From Riptortus pedestris (lineage: Eukaryota > Arthropoda > Insecta > Hemiptera > Alydidae), in NCBI GenBank assembly GCA_019009955.1, contig CM032229.1, positions 84,777,001 through 84,841,000 of the forward strand: a DNA stretch of 64,000 bases, in the 5' to 3' direction. The position numbers were made by a program, and so were the translations under genes. Positions 11,297 through 23,309 of the stretch are shown one piece after another (position 1 is the first letter of the stretch; each line of letters opens with the position of its first letter). Below the pieces are notes generated by a model, which ran no database searches, was not told where the DNA came from, and saw only the letters and a list, made by a program, of their open reading frames with translations.

Positions 11297-11299
<3 letters not shown>
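10043..11299 (+). mobile_element. Tc1-type DNA transposon, internally deleted
   Basis: Terminal inverted repeats CAGTGCTGTGATAAAAT (10043) and, inverted, CAGTGCTGTGAAAATGTC (11299) flank a degraded Tc1 transposase. TA dinucleotides border both ends, as expected for TA-targeting Tc1 elements, here within a TA microsatellite. At about 1.26 kb it is shorter than a typical 1.6 kb Tc1 because part of the transposase is gone. Confidence 0.85.
10440..11128 (+). pseudogene. Tc1 transposase (deletion and nonsense mutation)
   Basis: The N-terminal helix-turn-helix region is readable at 10440-10610 (LIDRQK, LYQQGLNIRES). The frame then jumps to the KHGGGSIMV section at 10650-10680, so roughly the first catalytic part is deleted. 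The conserved MVWGCF Trp codon is TAG (10679-10681). From 10715 the frame is open for 137 codons and contains QHDNDPKHTA (second catalytic Asp) and WPPQSP...NVIEHLWELLDRK with the catalytic Glu of the DDE triad. The first Asp is missing, so the element cannot encode an active transposase. Confidence 0.85.

Positions 11300-11351
<52 letters not shown>
11300..11351. repeat. (TA)n microsatellite
   Basis: Uninterrupted TA run between the Tc1 right end and Helentron-like copy E. The 142-codon minus frame covering this run is an artefact. Confidence 0.95.
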
Positions 11352-11354
<3 letters not shown>

Positions 11355-12140
11355 GTAACAATTTTTGTTTGATCGTTACCAATCTCCATATTTAGTCGTT
11401 TTATGTAAAAAGGAAGATCAAGTTCTTTAAGGGGTGAAATCGGACCAGTGGGAGAGGATGGTGGGTTTAGAAAGGGAATTTTGAAAATTCGAAATATCTC
11501 CGTTAATATAAGTATATAGAAAATGTATTTAGAACCAACCTTATTGCATATTAAATGATCTATAAATATTGTTCTATACATATTTTCTGTATCATGAATA
11601 TTAACTGAAGTATTTGGATTTTATAGTTTTCAGGGTTGTTGAACCCCTCCCCCCCACTTGTACTCATGTTAAACTAACAATACTTGGTTATGTAATAAAC
11701 CACGTTATTCGAACCTTAAATACCAAATATTGTTTTCAAGAGACCTTTATTATACGGCATATATGCAAATATGTATTGGTGAACGCCCCTCAAGTTTTTG
11801 GACTACTTAAGGTTGATTTGATTGAGATAAAAACTAATCTGATTCATTATAAATTACAGTACTAGATATAGTAAATAGTTTTAAGTCAAATTAATATTTT
11901 ATATTCTGATATATTTCAGTAATTGTTTTCTTTCCGTTGAGAGTCGGATTGGTAGACCTGTTTGTTTACATTTCAGACGCTTCCCACCAGGAGTGGAAAG
12001 ATTTCTTATTACTGTTTGTATTTATTCACTTAATATTCAAGGTGGTGTTATGTTACCAGTATGTAGATTTATCTATTATTAAACTTCACGAGGTAAATCT
12101 GCTTAGTTTACCTAGCCCCTGCGTGGCGGACATTTTTAAG
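11352..12140 (+). mobile_element. Helentron-like element, copy E
   Basis: Starts immediately after the TA tract with the TTTGATCGTTACC section and runs to the right terminus (AAATCTGCTTAGTTTACCTAGCCCCTGCGTGGCGGACATTTTT, 12095-12138). The left block is absent upstream of the TA tract, which is now filled by the Tc1 element and the solo LTR. Confidence 0.7.
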
Positions 12141-13199
12141 AAATGCAATAGTCTTTTTGGTATATCTTGATTAAAATCATCCAACGTTTTACATGGAGGT
12201 ATATACGACTGGTTTTCAATTACAGTTGACTGAATGTCTTCAAGAATAATAGCTGCTACTTCTACAATTCGCAACCGTTCTTGTTCGGGATCCCCTTTTT
12301 ACTATCCATACCTAGCTTTAGATAATATATTTGCTTGTGTATCACTATAAAATATGATCTTAATAAAAGGCAAATGCCAATTGTTTATAACTGTACTATT
12401 TTTAAGATTTATAGGCTTTATACGGCGTAATTATATAATGTGACTAACGGTTGACCTTGCATTATGCTGTAGATAGCTAAGTGTTGCCCGTTCAATGCCC
12501 CATCTCAAAAACGGTATGATGTAGAAAAAAATGTTTTAAACAAAAGTTATTGAACATTTTATTCTCTACAATATCTATAATAAATTTAAACAGCATTAAA
12601 GCCATAGTAAACGAGATATTGGCAAAACCCTATTTTCTTGGCATTTAACGTTGAATATCTTAAGACGCGGACACAAGATTTTTAGTGACTCTTAAGACAA
12701 CTTTTTGACTGCCAAAATAAAATTATAAAAATATTTGGCTCATTATCTCTCATTCCTAGGGGAAACCTCCAATATAACTCGACCATTATGTTTTTTTCTT
12801 GCTTTTGATCTTGATTGCGCCCAAAACGATTCTTAGTGTCCGATTTGACTAAGTGCATCCACGTACCTCCACATTATTTCACAACCTCCTTTATCAGGTC
12901 TAGGGCGTTTATCTGTTAGCGATGCGAAGTCTCTAATTTGTAACAATTACCAGCGAAAAATCGCTACCAACATTCATTTTTATACTACTGGAAATATATT
13001 CTAAGCACAGTCTGTTCCTTACATTATGTTTTGCAAACAATAAAATTTCATAGATATTTGCGGGCCATGTTAAGCAATTGAGTGGGGGAGGGGGTTCATA
13101 CAATAGAAAATAATTTAAGTTTCAAGTTATTAGTCTGAAAATGACAATATGATATATACCTGATGAATTTATCATAGGAACCTTTGTTTTGTTTTTTTT
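12141..13199. other. no recognisable feature
   Basis: AT-rich sequence. Short frames and a G-rich patch at 13082-13095 are all that stands out; the latter may be the start of the diverged repeat that follows. Confidence 0.45.
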
Positions 13200-14025
13200 A
13201 CCTAAACACTGACGCGATTTTTGAAACATGTCTTCTATTTTCAAGCCTTCAGTAACCCTCCACTTTTAGTCATGGTACTTTAACAATAAGCGAATAAATC
13301 ATGAAAAGTCTTATTCCAAGCTTAAATATCAAATATTGTTTTTAACGGATGTTGGCTAGATGAGATATATTATGCACTTGATAATTTAATGATGTCATGC
13401 TGTGTGATATCATCAAATGAGATTTTCATTCTTGTCTCGAAAATGTTTTTTGACCTATACCTTACTCAACATTTAACCATTTCAGTAAACACTAAATATC
13501 ATTTTTTTTCTTGGCAGGAATTGGATCAGAAATAGGAGGTGGTGGAATTCAAAAATTCAAAATATTGCCGTAATTATGAGACGGATCAAAAAACGTTATA
13601 GAACCCATCTTGTTAATCTGGTTCTCTACAATTGTTGTTATATAAATCTTCTCGTAACTCAGATATAATTATTAGTACTTTCTTGCTTTCAGCCTACAAT
13701 AAACCCTCGCTACTAATTGAATTTTATTAAAAATATGTCGAGATGACATTTCTAGTGATTCATTCCAGCATGAGAGCGAAATGTTATAGAGACAATCTTG
13801 TAGTGTTGTTCTATAATTGTTGTCGTATGCATGTTTTTTGCCTGAAATGTCAAGAGTTTCTCGTGCTTTCTTGTTTCTCAGCCTTCAGTAAACCCCCACT
13901 TGTACTCATTGGACTTTTTTATGATTTAGCAATATACAAAATACGGTGAGACGGGATCACTAATAACATAACAGCATGTGGGAGATCTACTTAGTTTACA
14001 CAGCCCCTGCGTGATGGACGTTTTT
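13200..14025 (+). mobile_element. Helentron-like element, diverged copy F
   Basis: Old copy or subfamily. It carries recognisable AAGCCTTCAGTAACCCTCCACTTTTA (13240), AAATATCAAATATTGTTTTTAAC (13324), a second CTTTCAGCCTACAATAAACCC (13685) and a third CTCAGCCTTCAGTAAACCCCCACTTGTACTCAT (13877), then a right terminus GGGAGATCTACTTAGTTTACACAGCCCCTGCGTGATGGAC (13980-14019). The middle section is repeated two or three times, so it may be several stacked fragments. Confidence 0.55.
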
Positions 14026-14129
14026 AATTGTAGTTAGTCTTATTTACACAGATTCTTGAAAAGATCCTTGATGTGCCTTGTCTTGTAAAATACCAAACAT
14101 TGTTTTCAATAGAACTTCACTATATGCCG

Positions 14130-14535
14130 ATGCCCCTTGTGTTATGTCATAAGTTCATATTTTACGATCTTTACTCGAAATCGTTTATTTGATCTATTCC
14201 GTAATCAAAAATTAACTGCGTCACTCGAAACTAAATATCGTATTCGTTTAATGCTTAAATCGGACTTGGTATAGGGGAGGGGGGGGGTATAGAGGGAATT
14301 TGATTTGAAAATAATTATTATAAGTCTGATCGAAAAATGTTATGGGAAATATTTTGTTAAACTAGAGATGCTCTACAATTCTTCTTGTATACCTTGTTTT
14401 CGGTCTTCAGTGAACCCCCACTTTTACTCATCGGTTTTATATTTCGAAATAGAAAATATTGTAAGATCAGTAGTATGTCGAGGGAGGATATCTGCTTATA
14501 TTACACTGTCTCTGCGTGACGGACTTCTTCACTTG
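14130..14535 (+). mobile_element. Helentron-like element, diverged copy G
   Basis: G-rich GGGGAGGGGGGG (14274), TCTTCAGTGAACCCCCACTTTTACTCAT (14404) and a degraded right terminus ATATCTGCTTATATTACACTGTCTCTGCGTGACGGAC (14489-14525). Confidence 0.55.
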
Positions 14536-14829
14536 ATTTATCGCCAGAATAAAATACAAATTGCATAATGGAGGGTTATACAATAGATAATAAATTGAAT
14601 AACGAAGTTGGTACTGACTGATAACAAGTGTACATCAAATTTTGCATATTCGGTATGTGGTATAATAGTTATATAAAAAAAAAATCTTTTTTTATCTATT
14701 GGGCAGTTATCAGAAGAGGCTCGTGGAATAAAGATATGAATTTTAGGCAGTTTTCCTCCGGGAAAGCTAATTGGAGAGTGAATATTGACGCCTTCTTATG
14801 CATACTCGTTTTATCTTTTGCTCCCATCA

Positions 14830-14995
14830 TCTATTCCAGTTATAAAGAAAAGTATGAGGGAAATCTGTGATGATGTTAGAAAAGGTGATTAGGAGGAAAA
14901 TCAGACAGAAGTAGGGAATGAATATAGCGGTGATACTACTTCAGATGAAGAGAATTTTAGATTTAATTATGATAACTATCATCATCTTTTTTAGA
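14830..14995 (+). pseudogene. unidentified acidic reading-frame relic
   Basis: One frame reads KKSMREICDDVRKGD, then an in-frame TAG (14888-14890), then an acidic tail with TTSDEENFRFNYDNYHHLF and a stop. The composition is protein-like but I do not recognise a family, and the internal stop argues against a live gene. Confidence 0.25.
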
Positions 14996-15108
14996 TTAGA
15001 TTAAAATAACGTGCTTCTTTGTTTACCTACTTTATTACATTTTTAATCGTAATGTATAAGGGAATGTTTGTATTAGCAAATAAAATATGAAAAAATAACA
15101 ATGAATGA

Positions 15109-15113
15109 TAATT

Positions 15114-15192
<79 letters not shown>
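15109..15192. repeat. (TC)n(CA)n microsatellite
   Basis: About 13 TC units followed by about 30 CA units. The 94-codon frame across it (SLSLS then THTHT) is an artefact. Confidence 0.95.
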
Positions 15193-16692
15193 CACTCACA
15201 TACGAACTTGTAGCGAGGGCGAGATAGACAAAGACAGACAGACGAGGTTTAATGAAGTCGTGATCTTCGCTAATGCATTAAGGGTAGGTAATATTTTTAC
15301 CAGCTGCATGTTTCAAGTTTCAGTATACCAGAGTTTGGCAACTTGCAGGCCAAACTTGGTGTTCCCCACACTACCTCGGAGGTAAGGCAATTTCTTAAGG
15401 AGTTCATTGAAGCCCATTCTATTCGTCTTCATACCCATTTAGGCTTTCCTCATAGCAGGGAAATATGATCTGCCTACCTATTAGGAGATTTCCCTTCACT
15501 GAAATATGCTACTGATGTGTTCACCCTCTTTAGTATGTGGTAATATTGTTGTTTGTTCAAATATATATTGTTTGTATTTGTGATATCGTCGTTGATGGGT
15601 AGAAATAAAAATATTTAAGGAAGCAAATATTAATATACTCATTTATCTAATAAGTAAATATTATCACATAAATCGTATGTCCTGAAATATCCACAGAAAC
15701 AATTTAGTCATTTATTTATAATAACTGTGAAAGAAAAATAGAGCAAGTAGACGATATTTATTCCCTTAATAGGTATACAAAAAATTGCCGATTCGGTTGT
15801 GCCAGTCTAATGGTACATTGCATCTTGAGACAGTAAGTCAGGAGTGAAAATTTTGAATTTTACAAATTGAAACAACGTTTTAGTATTGAAGAATACGAGA
15901 GTTCGATAACTATTAAAAGCTAATCGGGATGGGTTTTCCACAGGATAACACCCTTTTTAGCTAGATAGGACTACGGATTTATTTAGTAAGTTCGTCACTA
16001 AATGCGTAAACTCTATTGGGTATCAAATCTTTGAATGTACGTTTACCAAGTGGTTTAAGACAAACGCCTTTACGTGGCTAACCAGAGTCCCAAACACGAG
16101 TTGTTCTTTACCTTTTTTTCCTCGATAAAACAAATGTCGATGATATTGATGAATATATGTTTTGACTTTCAGGTTAACCTCCACACCAATCAGTAGTGGA
16201 CGGCCAAGGTAAGCTCATGTAGCCTATATATTTTTTTTTCTTTTTTTTTCTTTTTTTTTTTTTTTTTTTTCTTTTTTGTAATTCGCTAATACTACTACTG
16301 CTTTCAGAATTCTATCAAAGTATTCTCATGGAACGAAAACAAATTGTATTTGGAAAACGGAAGTCGTAACATTAAAAATCATAAATTTAAATCATGCTTT
16401 GAGACTTGAGAAATATATTCTAAATGCAATTTGTTCTTTATATGTTTTCGAAAAAACGTATATTAATGAGTACATTCCGGAATCTATGTTTGGCCGTTGA
16501 TGTAACTTCTTCTTCTTGAGATGAAAAATCGAATTATAGTATAGTCTTTTTATGTACCTTTACTGTAATAATAATTACCTTATTCAGCTATAACATCGTC
16601 TAATAATTTGCCCTAACCATGTGTCTAATACAGATTAAATTCGAGGCTGATTTACACTAGGGTTTTACTATGGAATAGAAATGACAAATACA
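15193..16692. other. no recognisable gene; poly-T tract
   Basis: AT-rich sequence with a long T-rich tract at 16230-16278. I see no element termini or coding frame I can support. Confidence 0.45.
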
Positions 16693-17876
16693 TAGTAAGG
16701 TCCATAAGTTTCCGGCCTGACCTCGTTCCCCTACTCAAGCAGGTGGAGACTTGCTCACCGTGCATGTCTAAGCTTGCACTTTCCATAACCATCTCCCACA
16801 CTTCCTCAGCCCTATGAGACTGTATCTTACCTTGAACGAATCTTTGTGACGGAAGGAATTTTTAAAACATATTCAAGATAGAATACCGTGTAGTTATTAA
16901 ATTCTTTTGTCAAAAGGGGCTTACTTCTGCGCAAATTAAAGAGCACCTGGATGGTGAGTATGAGGAGTCCTTCCCCTCGTATTCCACTGTAAAAGAATGG
17001 GGCAAATTATTTAAGTTAGGGAGAGAAAGTCTCGATGACTACCCGCGTCCTGGTCGCCCATTGGAAGCTGCCATTTTTGAAACAATCCAACTTGTGGTAG
17101 CTCAATTTCTGTCTGATCGGACGCTGAAGACCACAGAAATAGTAGTAAAGTTGGGGTTTTCAAAAACAAGTGTTCTGAGGATCATTAAAGAACATTTGCA
17201 TATGAGAAAGGTGACTGCAAGTTGGGTTCCACAAATTCTTTCTATTTCCTAAGAAGATGAACGTGTTCACTAGTACAACAAATTTTTACAAGAGTATAAT
17301 GCCAATCCAAAAAAATTCTTGGATTCGATTGTAACTAGGGATGTGACAATAGTTCTAAACTATGACCCACTCAGCAAAAGGGAGTTCAGGGCATGGAGAA
17401 AACCAGGAGAAGCTTCAGCGGTAAAGGCAACAAAAAAGATAATGACCACAATTTATTTAGAATTGTAGAGGACTACTGCTGATTGGTTGTAAGGAAATGA
17501 ACACCACAGTGAAGTCGAGTATTATTAGCTAATAGCATGACTGGTTAGAAGACGCCATCAAAGGGAAAAGGTGGGGAAAGTTGAGGAAAGGATTCGCGAT
17601 AATGCCCACGCAGCATTAACTTCTACCTGTTTTCAAAGTTAAAATTTGACCTTCGTGGGAGGACATTTAAAGACGACGAAGAGGTCCTACTAGCAGTTGA
17701 ATAATATTTTCAGACATTGAAGAAAATTATCTTTTTCATGTATAGAAATGTTGCCTAAACGTTGTATAAAGTGTGTAGAAAGAACTTAAAGGAGAATTGA
17801 ATATTGAAAAGCAAAAAGACCAGTTTTTTCTTCCCCCTTTCCTTCTTCGTTAGGCCGGAAACGTATGGACTACTTA
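16693..17876 (+). mobile_element. mariner-type element, degenerate, with both terminal inverted repeats
   Basis: The left end GGTCCATAAGTTTCCGGCCT (16699) and the inverted right end AGTCCATACGTTTCCGGCCT (17852-17871) form a terminal inverted repeat beside TA dinucleotides. The ~1.18 kb interior carries a mariner transposase reading plus-strand with many stops and frameshifts. Confidence 0.85.
16850..17800 (+). pseudogene. mariner transposase remnant
   Basis: Readable stretches in order: ESLDDYPRPGRP (near 17028), the helix-turn-helix TTEIVVKLGFSKTSVLRII (17130-17190), WVPQILS (17222), NYDPLSKREFRAW (17358) and a DNAHA segment after a frameshift (near 17600). These match the order of motifs in mariner transposases. 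Numerous in-frame stops make it non-functional. Confidence 0.8.
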
Positions 17877-17924
17877 CATTGTAAGGTTTAGTAGTTATTA
17901 GTTAGCTATTTAGTTATTCATGGT

Positions 17925-17955
17925 CGTCGTAAATTTGCTAAGTTTACGCAGGTAA
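17925..17955 (+). mobile_element. Helentron-like right-end scrap
   Basis: TAAATTTGCTAAGTTTACGCAGG matches the right subterminal repeat and first hairpin arm, but the second arm is missing. Confidence 0.35.
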
Positions 17956-18950
17956 TTTGCAATCCCGGTTCACGAATTTCACATCTCAAAATTTGACATT
18001 TGAAACGTAAGGAAATCATTCGTTCGGCAAACTAATAAGGTGAGAAAATGCAGACATAAAGACAGCATATCTTACCTTTTCTCCAGAAATGTCTGAAACC
18101 AAGATTTACATACTCCAAAAATTAAGAAATTAAGAACGATGCTAAAATCCTTTCTGTTTCTTGTAAGTCTTGATATATCAATTTTTAGTTGTGTGAGCTA
18201 TGCATAGGAGGTTTGATTTTTTCCTATAAACCTGTAATAGATTCTTTTCTAACGTATTTTGAGCACCTCGAAGACTGTAAGCTTTCTTTCGTCTTACATT
18301 GAATTCTGATGCAGCCGTCTTTTCATGATGTATCTGATGAATGAACTAAGTTCTAAACAGCTGTATTCATGAGAACAATTTATCTAATTTAATTAATTTT
18401 ACAATTTTTATTTCGATGATGCATTCTATATCGGAAAACCGATACTTTAATTCAATGTTTATTAATTATATCAATGATGGTTTTTTGTTTTTATTCATTT
18501 AGCACGGGTGGGTCTCTTACTTAATGATATATAAACTTTTTATTATTCAAATGATTGGAAATCGGATTGATCTATTCGTCGTGTTATTAATTACTTTTCA
18601 ATTTTCAAGCTTTTTTAATATCACAATATAACTCGTTTGACTTGGTTTCTATTGACCTCTTCCCAACTCATCCAGTTTAAAAGTTGTACTTTTAATAACC
18701 TCTGTCTTGTATCCTAAATACTTCAAATTCATGAAATTGCACTTGATTAGATGTTCCATATTTAGAATCATTTAATTAACTTATTTTGCATAATGTTTCT
18801 CCTTTTATAAAATGAATTTATCTGTAATGAGGTCGAAACATCCCTGACCTTTCCTTCAATCTTTAATTTTCCTTTCTAAAAGTTAGAATCACTGTGACGT
18901 AACTCTATTAAAGTGAGCTAATGATATCGATTTGTATTAAACATTTTATT
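17956..18950. other. no recognisable feature
   Basis: AT-rich sequence without element ends or coding-like frames. Confidence 0.5.
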
Positions 18951-18995
18951 GACTTGCTGAGTTGGGGTGAGCGACCCCAGACAAACTGTTTCATG

Positions 18996-19009
18996 GTTGC
19001 CATGGCAAT
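18996..19009. promoter_or_regulatory. RFX X-box-like palindrome in a GC-rich island
   Basis: GTTGCCATGGCAAT fits the RFX X-box pattern GTNRCC(N)RGYAAC with one mismatch at the last base. It lies in a GC-richer island (18945-19095). No gene is evident beside it; the 61-codon minus frame over the island has no known product. Functional status unknown. Confidence 0.3.
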
Positions 19010-19184
19010 ATGGACAGTGAAGATGGACGGCCAGGTGGCGCAGGCGTTGCTTCCCGTCATCCTGCACCTTGCGTCTTATCAATAATACATCGTCGCTCTT
19101 CAAAAAGCTATAACGGTGAATCCCCTATGGCCGATAATTAGAATATATAATTATTTTATTTAAAGAATTAGACGAAAGAAAAAT

Positions 19185-19225
19185 CCTACCTCAGGCGCTG
19201 CGTGAAGCTGCTAAGTAGATTTCCC
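19185..19225 (-). mobile_element. Helentron-like right-end fragment
   Basis: Reverse complement reads GGGAAATCTACTTAGCAGCTTCACGCAGCGCC, a degraded right terminus. No middle section adjoins. Confidence 0.45.
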
Positions 19226-19814
19226 ACGTAGTCCAATGGCTCTCACAGATAGTTTAGGCTGAATTTCTATCATAGCAAGAACCCTTTATTCACTAAAGTT
19301 GTAAAATAAGCTGGACTCGAAATGTTTAGGGATTTGAAATTTGCTTTAGTAGGATTGAGGGTTTCATTAACTTGATCTTTAAAACATGAAACATTTAAAT
19401 TGGTTTTGTTATATTCAATTTACAATAACCTATATAACTGTGAAAGTGTGTGTGACATTTTAACAGGCTTCATTTTTTCCTCTCTACTTTGTAGGAGCAA
19501 TGGGCATTAAAAGACATTTCTTGAAGATCGTATCGTGAGTTTGATGCGTTTCCATTAAGGTATATCTACTAAAATTACAACTGACCATTTGCTAGGAGTA
19601 TAATATAAAATAAATGTATTTTCCAAAGTGTAGAGGTATGGAAGATTTAGTTAGGCACTTATGAAATTGTATAAGGAATTTTGAAATAAGATTACTTACG
19701 TTTCCTTTCTCACGTCAGTTCAAAATGAAGCCTTGTGATACTGTTATAAAAACCAGTTAAGATCTCTGTTATTGTGTGTCGGGTCGAATAATGTCAAGTA
19801 ACCTATCTTGTACA

Positions 19815-20021
19815 TTTTCGTTTGTTGCATATGCACTTTATGCTACCTAGGATAATTGAGACAGGTTACCTGCAATTTACTACCTTTTCTTAGGGTGGAT
19901 CTAAGGATTTTATTTTAGCGAGCTCCACACTAAGTAATATCCTATTGCTCACGCGGGAATTGACTCTAGCTTTATTAGTGTATTAAGACCAGCGCTTAAC
20001 TCATTGGCTTACCTGAGCCTC
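19815..20021 (-). mobile_element. tRNA-derived SINE, copy 2
   Basis: Reverse complement begins GGCTCAGGTAAGCCAATGAGTTAAGCGCTGG with the box A-like part, has TCAATTCCCGCGTGAGCAA at the box B position and GAAAAGGTAGTAAATTGCAGG and CCTGTCTCAATTA in the body. Diverged from copies 1 and 4. Confidence 0.65.
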
Positions 20022-20284
20022 TTGTAGATATTAGTAAAATCCTTCCGTGGTTGTTCTTTAATACATTTTCCCTGAACAGATATTAAGGAAGTTAATTCCT
20101 TGTCCTTGAAATTTCCATGTCTCCAGTTATTATTATCAGAGCCTATCGTTTTGTTTGAGTAGCATCAGACTGTACATACGTTGGCCGTCATGGTGGAGTT
20201 TCTTTTACGGGACCAATGCACAATATGCTGTAAGAATAACCCCAAGCTTGGTTCTAAAGAAGGCTACGCATTTACATAAACTTC

Positions 20285-20392
20285 CAATTGAAAATTAGTT
20301 GGACTAAATAAAATTCGTAATCTACTGGCTAGAAAAGGTGCTAACCTATATATTCACCACAGAATAAAGTGAACGAAAATAAATACAAAAGA
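20285..20392 (+). mobile_element. tRNA-derived SINE, 3' part (copy 3)
   Basis: Carries AACTAAATAAAATTC-like sequence, CTGGCTAGAAAAGGTGCTAACCT and AAAGTGAACGAAAATAAATA, the 3' half of the SINE. The tRNA-like head is not recognisable. Confidence 0.5.
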
Positions 20393-21049
20393 TATAGTTT
20401 GTTCCATCATAGTGATTAATCATTAGTAAGCTTTTGCAGACTACAGAAGGTTTGCTATCTAACTATTCTGGCCCAAGTGGAATTGTCTGTACAAATGACG
20501 TCATTAGCATAAGCTGAATGTTCGTTATGACATTATTATTGTTGGACAGCCTACTATAGGTGACGACGAGAAAGCCCTTCATGTATTCGTTCCTCGTCCC
20601 CGTGGAAGATAAAGATACTTTATTCGCTGGAATTATCACTAATTGGAACCTGTATGCAACAACATAATTAAATAAATAATCTAATCAGATAGTGCGTTTT
20701 GTGCCATTTAAAATTGGGAAAGTATTTTTATGCAATGCATGAGTCACACACTCTTTCGAGGTATCGTTCAAACTGAGGGCTAGTAGTAGGCCAAGGTTTC
20801 TTGGGTGACGTCAATCACAGGATTGAGCCAAATATGTGTGTAAATAGAGAAGTTATTGGTAGTTGTAAAAAAACATCAAAAAAAAGGTGTTTTATTAGTC
20901 ACTGTCTATGAGGTAGTTGGGAAACTATATTTTATAAATAGGTACTATATTCCAAAATATAATACATATAATAAAAGTCATTAACGGAAGTATTCAAATC
21001 AGTTAACAACGTTATCCACTTATTTCCTACTTTCATAACAGTCTCTTTT
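20393..21049. other. no gene; a perfect CRE word
   Basis: AT-rich sequence. TGACGTCA at 20806-20813 is the only notable regulatory-type word and has no visible promoter context. Confidence 0.35.
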
Positions 21050-21051
21050 AG

Positions 21052-21998
21052 CAGATTTCCGGTAAGGGAATTCACCTATTGATGTCACTCATGACATGAT
21101 TTTAAAAAATTCCGTTCAAATGTCCTACCTAGGAGATGACATAAATATGTCGATTTAAAAAATATATGTTTCTGTTAATGGTCTAGCGTCAGATATTTTT
21201 GGTTGGTTGTTATTAAACTTGATATTAAAAGTTTGAAAGTTAGACCCAAGTTCTGGTTAAAACCGGAACACGTGTAGGGGGTGAGGGGTGTAAAATTAAC
21301 AATTTGGAATATTTTCATTATTTTTAATCAAATCCGAAAATGTAATTATAATAGTTAAGCATTTGTTGTGCTAAGGTTCTTTTTACGTCCAATTTGTCTC
21401 TTAATCCAACATTATATCAATTGATTTGTATTTTTTGTGGTTTCAACCTGGAGTAAACCCCAATTTCTGCTCATTCTTCATTAAAAATACTGCGGATTTA
21501 TTTCATCGCAACTTCTCTATGTGTTTATTATTATAATTCATACATGTATGGAATGAATGTTTGATGTGCCATCGTCAACGAACTTTCTTTGCCCTTGCAC
21601 CCCAATTTTTACTCGATCGATGCCGTAAAAATAAAGATGAAAATTTTTAATAGAACCGGGGGACGTGGAGTCTAGGCAGGGAGTAAAATACAGTCATGTA
21701 CTAATCCTCTCTATTATTTTGTGTCCGTAGAAAAGTATTATTTAATCCCACTTATTAAAAAAAATGTTCTATTCTAAACATTTTCTCTACCCCAAATATA
21801 GTCCGAGTTATTTTCATTTTTTGTTTTCAGCACTCAGTTATACAGCTATAATCAGTAAGCATCTATTGACAAACTTAAATTTCAAGTTGGGTTTCCATAG
21901 TCTTCTTATTACATGAAAAAAAGATAATCGAATTTGAAATCGGCTTGTCAATCTAGCACATGAGAAGTCTGCTTAGTTTACACTTCCGTGACGTATAT
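21052..21998 (+). mobile_element. Helentron-like element, full-length diverged copy I
   Basis: Left terminus TTAGCAGATTTCCGGTAAGGGAA (21052), left-block words ACTCATGACATGATTTT and CCTACCTAGGAGATGACA, G-rich segment (GGGGGTGAGGGG, 21277), middle, and right terminus AGTCTGCTTAGTTTACACTTCCGTGACG (21968-21993). About 945 bp. The TA core is reduced to AAAAAATATATG. Confidence 0.65.
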
Positions 21999-22147
21999 TT
22001 TTAGTTTCTATTTTCGAACAAACGCTCTGAAAAATAACAGTTATTATTATATCTGTACCTAGTTCTTGAAATGATTCTAGGTAATAAGGATGAATATTTC
22101 CAAACCCTTGGCGTCTTTCTCTTATCAGCGATCTTTATAAACATTTC

Positions 22148-22205
22148 ATTTTAGCAGTTTTCCCTTTAGTGCATTCACCCATAAGGTCTTCTTACAGTTT
22201 TCTTG
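22148..22205 (+). mobile_element. Helentron-like left-end fragment
   Basis: TTTTAGCAGTTTTCCCTTTAGTGCATTCACC is a degraded left terminus preceded by T residues. The rest of the element does not follow. Confidence 0.4.
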
Positions 22206-22587
22206 GACCTAATATTCAAATATTCTTCCAACTTGCAACTGTCACTAATAACACCTTTTCCTTTGCTCAGAACCTGATGAGGTGGTGTGTTGCCCACAAA
22301 ACATGTACAACATCTTTCAAGTTTACAACTTTCGAAATGTCCATGATCTGTTGTAAATATAAGATTAAACACATCCATCTTTTTCATCTAGTTAACTCTA
22401 TCAAGTAATATATTTTGTTGCTTTAAGTTAAGGGAGTTATTAGTTTATTTTAATTTAAACTCGCCTACAAGAAACTAGCCACTCGTGATTGATACTAGCC
22501 ATTCATCTGTGCATTATTCGTTACAGAGATTTCGAATCTCGCTCACTTTCAGTATTATTTTTTTTTTCTTACCAATAAGACTACCCA

Positions 22588-22645
22588 TGCACACACGCAC
22601 GTACGCACGCACACAAACACACACACACGCACGTATACATTGTAT
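22588..22645. repeat. imperfect (CA)/(CACG) microsatellite
   Basis: Runs of CACACGCACGTACGCACGCA followed by CA units. Confidence 0.9.
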
Positions 22646-23309
22646 GTTAAATGAAAATACTTAAGAGAAATGTGTTTGCGGAGCTCCTATGGGGTGGACT
22701 GTTATTAAATAATTAATATTTTAATAAATAAATGCCTCAATATTGGAAAACAAACATAAATACCTCACAGAATATACAAAAGACTAAAGCTTTTGCGGTC
22801 AATAATTAGTAATCCCCCCCCCATAAATTTGTGGCATCTGTAGTAATGTATTCTTTTTCAGTGTGTATATACATTTCCACCAATAATATTAACGAATTGA
22901 TGACGCAGTAATATACTCTCTTACAGTATGTATACACATATTCCACCAATAATTTTAATGACTTGATGATTTGTTATGTAGATTGAACTCGAAACCCTTC
23001 CTCCCTCCGCCTACAAGTTATTAATCTTAAATTTAACTTCATTTTCCATTTGCTGCCAACCTCGCTGTTAGAGAGCACAGCTGATATCGATCCTCTAGGA
23101 CTCCATTATAGGAATACTGTTTCTTTAGTATATAGGCTATCAAGTTGGAACGAGCCAGTAACCCTCTGGCCATGGACCTTATCAATGGTCAACAAAAATA
23201 TTAAAAATAAAGAGAGGCTTTTAAGAAAACTTTCTTGAGAAAATATCTTGTCACGTTACTGTCCTTTATTCATAACTAATTGTTTTACTCGTAGTTACCT
23301 GGTTGGAAT

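Noticed and set aside
11153..11581. 142-codon minus-strand frame
   Set aside because: Runs through a TA microsatellite (IYIYIY) and repeat sequence; no domain.
22169..22408. Overlapping 79- and 70-codon frames on opposite strands
   Set aside because: No domain, no splice or promoter context; chance frames.
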